This document shows, one piece after another, positions 1 through 5,619 of a stretch of 6,010 nt of DNA. Numbering within the stretch: the stretch's first letter is position 1; every line of letters starts with the position of its first letter. Source of the DNA: an uncultured Collinsella sp. (GTDB lineage: Bacteria; Actinomycetota; Coriobacteriia; Coriobacteriales; Coriobacteriaceae). The notes below the pieces were generated by a model that was given only the letters and a program-made list of their open reading frames with translations, did no database searches and was not told the origin of the DNA. The translations under genes were made by a program, and so were the position numbers. The stretch is from positions 1 to 6,010 of the forward strand of contig CATYHY010000091.1 in assembly GCA_958407085.1 (NCBI GenBank). Reading direction: 5' to 3'.

Positions 1-397
1 TGCGATACAGGTGATCGCCCGAAAGAATCAGGACGTACTTGGGGTCGTTGGCCTTAATGTAGTCGAGGTTCTGCGTAATGGCGTCGGCCGTGCCCGCATA
101 CCAGGCGCCGCCGGTCTGCGTCTCGTACGGCGGCAGGATCGACACGCCACCGTCGCGGCTGTCCAGATCCCACGCCTCGCCGGAGCCCACATAGGCATGC
201 AGCAGGTAGGGGCGATACTGCGTCAGAACGCCCACCGTGTCGATGCCCGAGTTGGAGCAGTTGGAGAGCGAAAAGTCGATAATGCGGAACTTACCACCAA
301 AGCTAACCGCCGGCTTAGCGATCTTTTGGGTGAGTGCCCCCAATCGGCTGCCCTGTCCTCCTGCGAGGAGCATCGCGATGCATTCTTTCTTACTCAT
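1..397 (-). CDS. glgC: Glucose-1-phosphate adenylyltransferase (ADP-glucose pyrophosphorylase), N-terminal part
   Basis: This enzyme makes ADP-glucose and pyrophosphate from ATP and glucose-1-phosphate, the committed step of bacterial glycogen synthesis in the cytoplasm. Only the first 132 codons are present; the gene runs off the left edge. The visible part is the nucleotidyltransferase (Rossmann-like) domain. It has the nucleotide-binding loop LLAGGQGSRLGALT (residues 10-23), AKPAVSFGG (27-35), RIIDFSLSNCSNSGI (38-52), the GVLTQY strand (56-61), WDLD (76-79), GGVSILPPY (83-91), WYAGTADAI (99-107) and LILSGDHLYR (123-132). These are hallmarks of GlgC. The ATG at 397-395 is preceded by AAGGAG with a 6-nt spacer, which fixes the start. 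It is the third gene of the minus-strand glg cluster, 107 bp after glgP. GlgD is a paralogue in some clusters, but the intact loop and GDH motif favour catalytic GlgC. The allosteric C-terminal domain is outside the window. Confidence 0.95.
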   Translation of the reverse strand, partial: MSKKECIAMLLAGGQGSRLGALTQKIAKPAVSFGGKFRIIDFSLSNCSNSGIDTVGVLTQYRPYLLHAYVGSGEAWDLDSRDGGVSILPPYETQTGGAWYAGTADAITQNLDYIKANDPKYVLILSGDHLYR

Positions 398-402
398 CGA
401 TT

Positions 403-410
403 TCTCCTTC
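403..410 (-). promoter_or_regulatory. Ribosome binding site of glgC
   Basis: Read on the minus strand, GAAGGAGA lies just upstream of the glgC ATG, with six bases between AGGAG and the ATG. It is the strongest Shine-Dalgarno match in the window and sets the glgC start at 397. Confidence 0.8.
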
Positions 411-436
411 TGTCATCGATGTTTCTAACCCATTAG

Positions 437-467
437 CGACGGGCACGGCGCAACGTCACGCCCGTCG
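437..467 (-). repeat. Inverted repeat / RNA hairpin in the glgP-glgC spacer
   Basis: A perfect 8-bp inverted repeat (CGACGGGC at 437-444, GCCCGTCG at 460-467) encloses a 15-nt loop that can add an ACG/CGT pairing inside. On the minus-strand transcript it is followed by CUAAUGGGUUAG rather than a U-run, so it is not a standard intrinsic terminator. It could instead protect the upstream glgP message, mark an RNA processing point or attenuate read-through into glgC. The role is inferred only. Confidence 0.5.
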
Positions 468-471
468 AGTA

Positions 472-486
472 ATGCCGTGCTGGCAT
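472..486 (-). repeat. Small hairpin just downstream of the glgP stop codon
   Basis: ATGCC (472-476) and GGCAT (482-486) form a perfect 5-bp stem with a 5-nt loop. It lies about 20 bases past the glgP stop codon and next to the larger 437-467 hairpin. No U-tract follows it. The two together make the glgP 3' end structured. Confidence 0.35.
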
Positions 487-504
487 AGGGGAGCTCGCGC
501 GCCT

Positions 505-2931
505 TTATGCGTGCCAGATCTCGTCGCGATACTCGCGAATGGTGCGGTCGCTCGAGAACCAGCCGCTCGAGGCGGTGTTGAGTAGGGCCTTGCGGTTCCA
601 GGACTCCTGGTCGCCGTAGCTGTTCGTGAGCTTCTCCCACGCATCCACGTAGCTGCGGAAATCGGCCATGACCAGGTCGGGGTCGTTGTTGTTCATGAGC
701 TCGTTGTAGATACTCTCGAAGTTGCCCGAAAGACCCGCAAAGGTGTTGTCCTTGAGCTCGTCCATCACGCGGCCCAGACGCTCGCGGTCGCCGTTGAGGG
801 TATCCCACGCAAAGTAGCTGTTCGATGCCCAGAGCTGCTCGACCTCGGGAGCGGTCAGGCCAAAGATGGCCTCGTTCTCGCGACCGGCCAGGTCGGCGAT
901 CTCGATGTTGGCGCCGTCGAGAGTGCCCAGCGTAATGGCGCCGTTCATCATGAGCTTCATGTTGGACGTGCCCGAGGCCTCCTTGCCGGCCGTGGAGATC
1001 TGCTCCGAGATCTCGGCGGCGGGGTAGATGAGCTGAGCGTTGCTCACGCGGAAGTTGGGGATAAAGCAGACCTTCATGACCTCGTTGACGCGCGGGTCGT
1101 TGTTGATGACGTCGGCCACGGAGTTAATGAGGCGGATGGTCTCCTTAGCGAAGGTGTAGCTCGAGGCAGCCTTGCCGCTAAAGATGAAGGTCGTCGGCGT
1201 CACGTGGAAGTTGGGATCGGCGATGCGACGGTTGTAGATGTCCATCACCTTCATGATGTTCATGAGCTGGCGCTTGTAGGCATGGAAGCGCTTCACCTGA
1301 ACGTCGAAGACGGTGTTGGGGTCGATGACCAGACCGGTCTCGGCCTTAACGTAGGCGGCCAGACGCTCCTTGTTGGCGCGCTTTGAGGCACCCACGGCCT
1401 TCAGGAACTCGGTGTCGTTCTGGAACTCCTTGAGCTTCTCCAGCTCAAAGGCGTCCTTCAGCCAGCCATCGCCAATGGCCTCGGTCACGAGCTTGGCATA
1501 GGTGGGGTTGGCCTCGGCAAAGAAGCGACGGTGCGAGATGCCGTTGGTCTTGTTGTTGAACTTCTCGGGCGTTATGGCATAGAAGTCCTTGAGCACGATG
1601 TTCTTGATGATGTCGGAGTGGATCTTGGCCACGCCGTTGACGCTGTGGCTGCAGATCACGGACAGGTTGGCCATGCGAATCTCGCCGTCCCACAGAATGG
1701 CGGTCTGGCGCAGACGCTCCTGCCAGCCTTCCTGCGTGGTGTCGAACGACTCGTGCCAACGACGGCTGATCTCGTCGATGATCTGGTACACGCGGGGGAG
1801 GAGCTTGGAGAACGTGCCGATGGGCCACTTCTCCAGAGCCTCGGGCAGAATGGTGTGGTTGGTGTAGCTCACGACCTGCGTCACGATGTTCCAGGCGTCG
1901 TCCCACTCGAGCTTCTTCTCGTCGATGAGGATACGCATGAGTTCGGGGCCGCACATGGCGGGGTGGGTGTCGTTGGTATGGATGGCAACAAACTGCGGCA
2001 GCAGCTCCCAGTTCTCGCCGTGCTCCTTCTCAAAGGTGTCGAGCAGGCTGTAGATGCCGGCCGAAACAAACAGGTACTCCTGCTTCAGGCGTAGCAGACG
2101 GCCGTGTTCGCCGGCGTCGTTGGGGTAGAGGATGGCGCTGATGGCCTCGGCCTCGGCGCGCTCGGCATCGGCCAGGGCGTAGTCGCCGCGGTTGAAGGCC
2201 TCCAGATCGAAGTGCTCCTCGACCGGCTCGGCGGCCCAGACGCGCAGCTTGTTGACAGTCTCGCCGGCATAGCCCACCACGGGGATGTCATAGGGGACGG
2301 CCAGGATATCCTGCGTGTCCACCGTGCGGTAGAACGTGCGGCCGTTCTCCTCAAAGCCCTCTACACGGCCACCAAACTTGATGGTCACGGCCTTGTCCTG
2401 ACGACGGACCTCCCAGGGATAGCCGTGGGTGAGCCACTCGTCGGTGGCCTCGACCTGGCTGCCGTTAACGATCTCCTGCTTAAACAGGCCGTAGCGGTAG
2501 CGCATGCCGTTGCCGTAGCCGGCAATGCCCTCGGCTGCCATGGAATCAAGGAAGCATGCGGCCAGACGGCCCAGGCCACCGTTGCCCAGTGCCGGATCGG
2601 GCTCCTGGTTCTCGATGACGGACAGGTCAAAGCCCATGTCGTCGAGCGCCTCGGCGACCATGTCGCGCACGCCAAAGTTGAGCAGGTAGTTGTCGAGCAG
2701 GCGGCCGATCAAAAACTCGATCGAGAAGTAGTACACGCGCTTCTTGCCCTCGGCGGCCGCACGGGCGTCGCTCTTGGTGGCAACGGTGCGTGCCTTCTCG
2801 GCCACGAGCTTGGCCAGGGCGTTAAAGCGATCGAGGTCGCTGGCGGCCTCGACGCTCTTGCCACTGATGCTCATGACGGCATCGCGATAGAGCTCGGTAA
2901 ACTCCTGCTTGTTATCGAAGATCTTATTCAT
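505..2931 (-). CDS. glgP: Glycogen/alpha-glucan phosphorylase
   Basis: This cytoplasmic, PLP-dependent GT35 enzyme cleaves terminal alpha-1,4 bonds of glycogen or maltodextrin with phosphate, releasing alpha-glucose-1-phosphate. The 808-residue product is close to E. coli GlgP (about 815) and appears complete. Motifs in order: YFSIEFLIGRLL (68-79), GNGGLGRLAACFLDS (117-131), the HTNDTHPA segment (318-325), NNKTNGISHRRF (459-470), VKRFHAYKRQLMN (546-558) and the PLP site EASGTSNMKLMMNGAITLGT (651-670), in which K659 should form the Schiff base. GTLDGANIE follows (669-677). The common GTGNMK is GTSNMK here, a small variation. The ATG at 2931 is preceded by AAAGGAA at suitable spacing. It lies between glgB and glgC on the same strand, so mobilisation is probably co-transcribed with synthesis. 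Specificity for glycogen versus maltodextrin cannot be read from the sequence; the glg context favours glycogen. Confidence 0.97.
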   Translation of the reverse strand: MNKIFDNKQEFTELYRDAVMSISGKSVEAASDLDRFNALAKLVAEKARTVATKSDARAAAEGKKRVYYFSIEFLIGRLLDNYLLNFGVRDMVAEALDDMGFDLSVIENQEPDPALGNGGLGRLAACFLDSMAAEGIAGYGNGMRYRYGLFKQEIVNGSQVEATDEWLTHGYPWEVRRQDKAVTIKFGGRVEGFEENGRTFYRTVDTQDILAVPYDIPVVGYAGETVNKLRVWAAEPVEEHFDLEAFNRGDYALADAERAEAEAISAILYPNDAGEHGRLLRLKQEYLFVSAGIYSLLDTFEKEHGENWELLPQFVAIHTNDTHPAMCGPELMRILIDEKKLEWDDAWNIVTQVVSYTNHTILPEALEKWPIGTFSKLLPRVYQIIDEISRRWHESFDTTQEGWQERLRQTAILWDGEIRMANLSVICSHSVNGVAKIHSDIIKNIVLKDFYAITPEKFNNKTNGISHRRFFAEANPTYAKLVTEAIGDGWLKDAFELEKLKEFQNDTEFLKAVGASKRANKERLAAYVKAETGLVIDPNTVFDVQVKRFHAYKRQLMNIMKVMDIYNRRIADPNFHVTPTTFIFSGKAASSYTFAKETIRLINSVADVINNDPRVNEVMKVCFIPNFRVSNAQLIYPAAEISEQISTAGKEASGTSNMKLMMNGAITLGTLDGANIEIADLAGRENEAIFGLTAPEVEQLWASNSYFAWDTLNGDRERLGRVMDELKDNTFAGLSGNFESIYNELMNNNDPDLVMADFRSYVDAWEKLTNSYGDQESWNRKALLNTASSGWFSSDRTIREYRDEIWHA

Positions 2932-2934
2932 ACG

Positions 2935-2941
2935 TTCCTTT
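2935..2941 (-). promoter_or_regulatory. Ribosome binding site of glgP
   Basis: The minus-strand sequence AAAGGAA ends three bases (CGT) before the glgP ATG at 2931. It supports this start over internal ones. An inverted repeat just upstream (CCGGG at 2945-2949 with CCCGG at 2959-2963) could pair close to it and affect ribosome access. Confidence 0.65.
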
Positions 2942-2985
2942 CCCCCGGGGATGTTTCTCCCGGAACGGCTATGACTTGTATCCTA

Positions 2986-3017
2986 CGCCCCCGCGGGGCG
3001 GGTAATTACAGCTGTAA
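2986..3017 (-). repeat. GC-rich hairpin plus 12-bp palindrome in the glgB-glgP spacer
   Basis: CGCCCC (2986-2991) and GGGGCG (2995-3000) form a 6-bp GC-only stem with a 3-nt loop. Next to it, TTACAGCTGTAA (3006-3017) is a perfect 12-bp palindrome. On the minus-strand transcript the palindrome comes first, then the hairpin, then UAGGAUACAAG, so no U-tract follows. This is not a convincing intrinsic terminator. It may stabilise the glgB 3' end or slow read-through into glgP, and the palindrome might instead be a protein-binding site. Confidence 0.45.
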
Positions 3018-3025
3018 CGGCTTTG

Positions 3026-3086
3026 TTACGCTTTCTTGGCAGGAGCCTTAACAGCAGCTGCCTTGGTCTTGGGAGCAGCCTTTTTT
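3026..3086 (-). other. Out-of-frame continuation of the GlgB basic tail after an A6 run
   Basis: At 3086-3081 the coding strand has six A. In frame, glgB ends with GCSQDQGSCC and TAA at 3050-3048. If one A is dropped, the reading becomes AAPKTKAAAVKAPAKKA and ends at TAA 3028-3026. That is the same Lys/Ala/Pro composition as the preceding 50 residues and would give 748 residues in total. A sister unit 15 bases upstream on the coding strand has CC-A5-GGC (3095-3103), so A6 looks like a one-base gain. It could be a mutation, a sequencing or assembly error, or slippage giving two tail forms. Confidence 0.7.
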
Positions 3087-5273
3087 GGTGGCTGCCTTTT
3101 TGGCCGTGGTGGACTTTGCCGAAGCCTTGGCGGCAGACTTGGCAGTCTTTGCCTTGGCCGGAGCCTTCTTGGCAGCCGCGGTCTTGGGTTTCACCGAGGA
3201 CGTGCGCTTACGCGTCGCCTTCTTGGGGGCCTCGACCACCGGTGGCTTATAGCTGCTGGGACCACGGCGCTTAAGCACCACGCCAGCCAGGCCGGGTACC
3301 TTAATCTCGATGGAGTCCATCTGCCCGTTCCAGGGATAGGGCTCGCTCGAGCAGGTATAGGGCTCCTCGCCAGCATAGCCGCTGCCACCAAACTCGGGAC
3401 GGTCGGAATCGAATATGACCTCCCAGTCACCCTCGCGCGGCACGCCCACGCGGAAGCTTTCGTAGCTCGCAGGGTCAAAGTTGATCAGGATCACCAGGTC
3501 GTCGTCGACGTCCTCGCCCTGGCGCACAAAGCTCACGATGGACTGCTTGGAGTTGTCCGCGTCGATCCAGGTAAAGCCGTCGTCGGTGTAGCCGCGCTCG
3601 TACAGGGCGGGCTCGGCGGTGTACAGGTGGTTGAGCGCCTTGATAAACGCCTGATGATGACGGTGGGTCTCGTACTCCTCGGTCAGGAACCACTGGATGG
3701 ACTCGTAGTAGCGCCACTCAATAAACTGGCCGATCTCGTTGCCCATAAAGTTGAGCTTGGCACCGGGGTGCGTCATCTGGTAGAAGGCCAGCGTGCGCAG
3801 GCCGGCAAACTGGCGCCACCAGTCGCCCGGCATGCGGCCGATGAGAGAGCACTTGCCGTGCACGACCTCGTCGTGACTGAGCGGGCAAATAAAGTTCTCG
3901 GTAAAGGCGTACATAATGGAGAACGTGAGCAGGCCGTGGTTGCCGGGACGCCACGGAAAATCGGTCTGCATGTAGTGCAGGGTGTCGTTCATCCAGCCCA
4001 TGTCCCACTTGTAGTGGAAGCCCAGGCCGCCGTCCTGCGGCGGATAGGTCACGAGCGGCCACGCGGTGGACTCCTCGGCCATCATCATCACGTCGGGGTA
4101 GTGTGCCTCAACGGCGCAGTTGACCTGACGGATAAATGCGCTAGCGTCCAGGTCCTCCTCGGTACCGTACTTGTTGAACTTCTTTTGGCCGGGATCGTCA
4201 ATCCCAAAGTTGAGGTACAGCATGCTAGACACGCCGTCCATGCGAATGCCGTCTACATGGAAGTTCTCGAGCCAATACAGCACGTTGGAGACCAAGAAGG
4301 ACCGGACCTCGCCACGGGCGAAGTCGAACTTGTGCGTGCCCCAGTTGGGGTGAATCTCGTGCTCAAACAGCATGTGGCCGTTAAAGGTGGCAAGGCCGTG
4401 GGAGTCGGCGCAAAAACCACCGGGCACCCAGTCCATGATCACGCCGATGCCCGCCTCGTGGCATGCATCGATAAAGTGCATGAGCTGCTGCGGGTTGCCG
4501 TAGCGCGACGTGGCGGCGTAGTAGCCGGTCGTCTGGTAGCCCCAGGAGCCATCGAAGGGATGCTCCATAAGCGGCATGACCTCGATATGCGTGTAGCCCA
4601 TGTCGCGCACGTAGTCCACGAGCTCCACCGACAGGTCGTCGTAGGTGTAGAACTCGCCGCGCTGCGCGGGGAAGGGGTCCATGGGTCCGGGGTAATTGCC
4701 GTACTCGTCGGGCTCGCCCTGCGGCGCGTCGCCGTGGCGCTTCCACGAGCCAATATGCACCTCGTAGATGTTGAGCGGCTGCGACATGTGGTTATGGCTG
4801 GCGCGGCGCTTGAGCCATGCAGCATCGTTCCACTGGTAGCCATCGAGGGTCCACAGCACGCTGGCGGTACCCGGAGGGCATTCGGCCTTAAAGGCGTACG
4901 GATCGGCCTTGTAGAGCTTTTCGCCCTCATTGGTTTCGATAAGGTACTTATAGAGCTGACCCTGCTCGGCGCCAGGAATGAAGCCTTCCCAAATAGAGCT
5001 CGTATGCACGGGCACCAGCGGGTTGGCCTGTTCATCCCAGTCGTTAAATTCGCCAATGACGTGAACGCTCTTTACGTCGGGCGCCCAAACGCAAAAGCGC
5101 CAGCCGCGCGTACGGTTCTGCGTGTCGGGGTGAGCGCCCATCTTTTCCCAGCTGCGCTCCCACATTCCAATGCCAAACAGGTAGACATCGTCCTTGGAGA
5201 GCTCCGGTGCGTGCGGGGCGGCTTTACGGGTAGCAGGCTTTTTGGTTGCTGGCTTTAGCTTTGTATCGCTCAC
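3048..5273 (-). CDS. glgB: 1,4-alpha-glucan branching enzyme with lysine/alanine-rich N- and C-terminal tails
   Basis: This enzyme cuts alpha-1,4-glucan and re-attaches the piece by an alpha-1,6 bond, creating glycogen branches. Numbering is from the GTG at 5273 (741 residues). Order: basic Lys/Ala/Pro N-tail (4-20); CBM48-like domain around 55-140; GH13 barrel; C-terminal beta domain; Lys/Ala tail 682-741. Visible catalytic residues are nucleophile D346 in DGIRMDGVSSMLY, acid/base E400 in MAEEST, and D468 in SHDEVVHGK. Region I reads DWVPGGF (281-287), with Gly286 where a His is usual. The in-frame reading extends to TTG 5333, with ATGs at 5288 and 5285, but none of these has a Shine-Dalgarno. 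GTG 5273 has GGA six bases upstream, giving MSDTK. The start is moderately uncertain. The gene is first in the minus-strand cluster, 116 bp before glgP. The last ten residues look like a frameshift product (see 3026-3086). Confidence 0.95.
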   Translation of the reverse strand: MSDTKLKPATKKPATRKAAPHAPELSKDDVYLFGIGMWERSWEKMGAHPDTQNRTRGWRFCVWAPDVKSVHVIGEFNDWDEQANPLVPVHTSSIWEGFIPGAEQGQLYKYLIETNEGEKLYKADPYAFKAECPPGTASVLWTLDGYQWNDAAWLKRRASHNHMSQPLNIYEVHIGSWKRHGDAPQGEPDEYGNYPGPMDPFPAQRGEFYTYDDLSVELVDYVRDMGYTHIEVMPLMEHPFDGSWGYQTTGYYAATSRYGNPQQLMHFIDACHEAGIGVIMDWVPGGFCADSHGLATFNGHMLFEHEIHPNWGTHKFDFARGEVRSFLVSNVLYWLENFHVDGIRMDGVSSMLYLNFGIDDPGQKKFNKYGTEEDLDASAFIRQVNCAVEAHYPDVMMMAEESTAWPLVTYPPQDGGLGFHYKWDMGWMNDTLHYMQTDFPWRPGNHGLLTFSIMYAFTENFICPLSHDEVVHGKCSLIGRMPGDWWRQFAGLRTLAFYQMTHPGAKLNFMGNEIGQFIEWRYYESIQWFLTEEYETHRHHQAFIKALNHLYTAEPALYERGYTDDGFTWIDADNSKQSIVSFVRQGEDVDDDLVILINFDPASYESFRVGVPREGDWEVIFDSDRPEFGGSGYAGEEPYTCSSEPYPWNGQMDSIEIKVPGLAGVVLKRRGPSSYKPPVVEAPKKATRKRTSSVKPKTAAAKKAPAKAKTAKSAAKASAKSTTAKKAATKKGCSQDQGSCC

Positions 5274-5304
5274 GTTTGATCCCATCATGACGCGGCAGCG
5301 TGTT

Positions 5305-5336
5305 GCCTTGGTGACTAGATGCGAAAGGTCCAAGGC
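5305..5336 (-). repeat. Inverted repeat in the glgB leader, proximal
   Basis: GCCTTGG (5305-5311) and CCAAGGC (5330-5336) are perfect 7-bp arms with an 18-nt spacer. A further small stem, ACGC/GCGT, lies at 5290-5301. If transcription of glgB starts upstream, both would fold in the 5' leader shortly before the start codon. Confidence 0.4.
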
Positions 5337-5373
5337 TGCACGAATCGAAGGGACGGCGATAGTTCTATGATTC

Positions 5374-5399
5374 GTTCCACCTCGCGTGCTCGGTGGAAC
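5374..5399 (-). repeat. Inverted repeat in the glgB leader, distal
   Basis: GTTCCACC (5374-5381) and GGTGGAAC (5392-5399) are perfect 8-bp arms around a 10-nt spacer. On either strand no T-run follows, so it is not a terminator of the usual kind. It may be an RNA hairpin in the glgB leader or a DNA-binding site. Confidence 0.5.
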
Positions 5400-5485
5400 T
5401 TTCGGCAGAAACTACGATAACACCTGTACGTTACTTTTATGAACGAAAGAGGATTTGCGGGGGCGTTTAATCGGTAAGCGCCATG

Positions 5486-5491
5486 TTTATA
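5486..5491 (-). promoter_or_regulatory. Candidate -10 box of the glgB promoter
   Basis: The minus strand reads TATAAA here, a 5 of 6 match to the sigma-70 -10 consensus. No good -35 hexamer is seen at 16-18 bp; TTTACC lies about 19 bp upstream. If used, the glgB leader would be roughly 200 nt long. The box overlaps an imperfect copy of the half-site found at 5510-5535, which suggests control by a bound regulator. Confidence 0.4.
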
Positions 5492-5509
5492 CCACTTGCA
5501 GAATTGACG

Positions 5510-5535
5510 TGGTAAAACTCTTGACAGTTTTACCA
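5510..5535. promoter_or_regulatory. Inverted repeat operator candidate containing a TTGACA -35 box
   Basis: TGGTAAAAC (5510-5518) and GTTTTACCA (5527-5535) are perfect 9-bp arms separated by 8 bp. The last six bases of the spacer (5521-5526) are exactly TTGACA, the consensus -35 box for plus-strand transcription toward the HAD gene. A protein bound to the arms would cover this box, so repression is the simplest reading. The -10 region is weak (TTCAAA at 5544-5549, 17-bp spacing). The regulator family is not identifiable from the repeat. Confidence 0.6.
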
Positions 5536-5566
5536 AATTGGGTTTCAAAATTGTTTGGCTGACGTT

Positions 5567-5597
5567 TGGTAAAACGCTTTTAGCAGGATGTTTACCA
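5567..5597. promoter_or_regulatory. Second operator-like inverted repeat upstream of the HAD gene
   Basis: TGGTAAAAC recurs at 5567-5575, 57 bp from its first copy, and is followed by GTTTACCA at 5590-5597 (the inverted arm minus one T). The spacer is 14 bp rather than 8. It lies between the putative promoter and the HAD ribosome binding site, where a second bound repressor unit could act. Confidence 0.5.
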
Positions 5598-5607
5598 TTT
5601 GATATCG

Positions 5608-5612
5608 AAAGG
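5608..5612 (+). promoter_or_regulatory. Ribosome binding site of the HAD gene
   Basis: AAAGG sits seven bases before the ATG at 5620 and supports this start. Confidence 0.6.
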
Positions 5613-5619
5613 TTCGTTT

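Larger units (their letters stand above)
5274..5619. promoter_or_regulatory. Divergent intergenic region between glgB and the HAD gene
   Basis: The 346 bases between the glgB start and the HAD start are more AT-rich than the genes, especially 5400-5610. They hold promoter-like boxes for both directions, a repeated TGGTAAAAC/GTTTTACCA element near the HAD side, and hairpin-forming repeats in the presumed glgB leader. I see no convincing gene: a 77-codon minus-strand reading across 5315-5548 begins with TTG, lacks a ribosome binding site and overlaps the upstream glgB frame. Confidence 0.7.

Noticed and set aside
11..436. 141-codon plus-strand open frame over glgC
   Set aside because: It is antisense to a segment encoding clear GlgC motifs, and no ribosome binding site was seen.
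437..467. Rho-independent terminator after glgP
   Set aside because: The stem is good, but no T-run follows on the transcribed strand.
2104..3051. 315-codon open frame on the plus strand, antisense to the 5' part of glgP
   Set aside because: It is a shadow of glgP; its composition is Val/Ala/Gly/His-rich with no family resemblance.
3081..3086. Canonical -1 programmed frameshift site in glgB
   Set aside because: The A6 run is slippery, but the -1 frame gives a Leu/Arg-rich tail. The frame that continues the basic tail needs loss of one base (+1), so the dnaX-type -1 mechanism does not fit.
3036..5258. 740-codon open frame on the plus strand, antisense to glgB
   Set aside because: It mirrors glgB almost exactly, has no recognisable domain or ribosome binding site, and is explained by GC-biased codon use of the real gene. 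GlgB on the other strand has all catalytic motifs.
5274..5333. Longer glgB N-terminus starting at TTG 5333 or ATG 5288/5285
   Set aside because: None of these starts has a Shine-Dalgarno at proper distance. GTG 5273 has GGA six bases upstream and gives a typical MSDTK start. The ATG starts remain possible.
5315..5548. 77-codon minus-strand open frame in the intergenic region
   Set aside because: It starts with TTG without a ribosome binding site, overlaps the operator repeat and glgB leader, and has no recognisable features.
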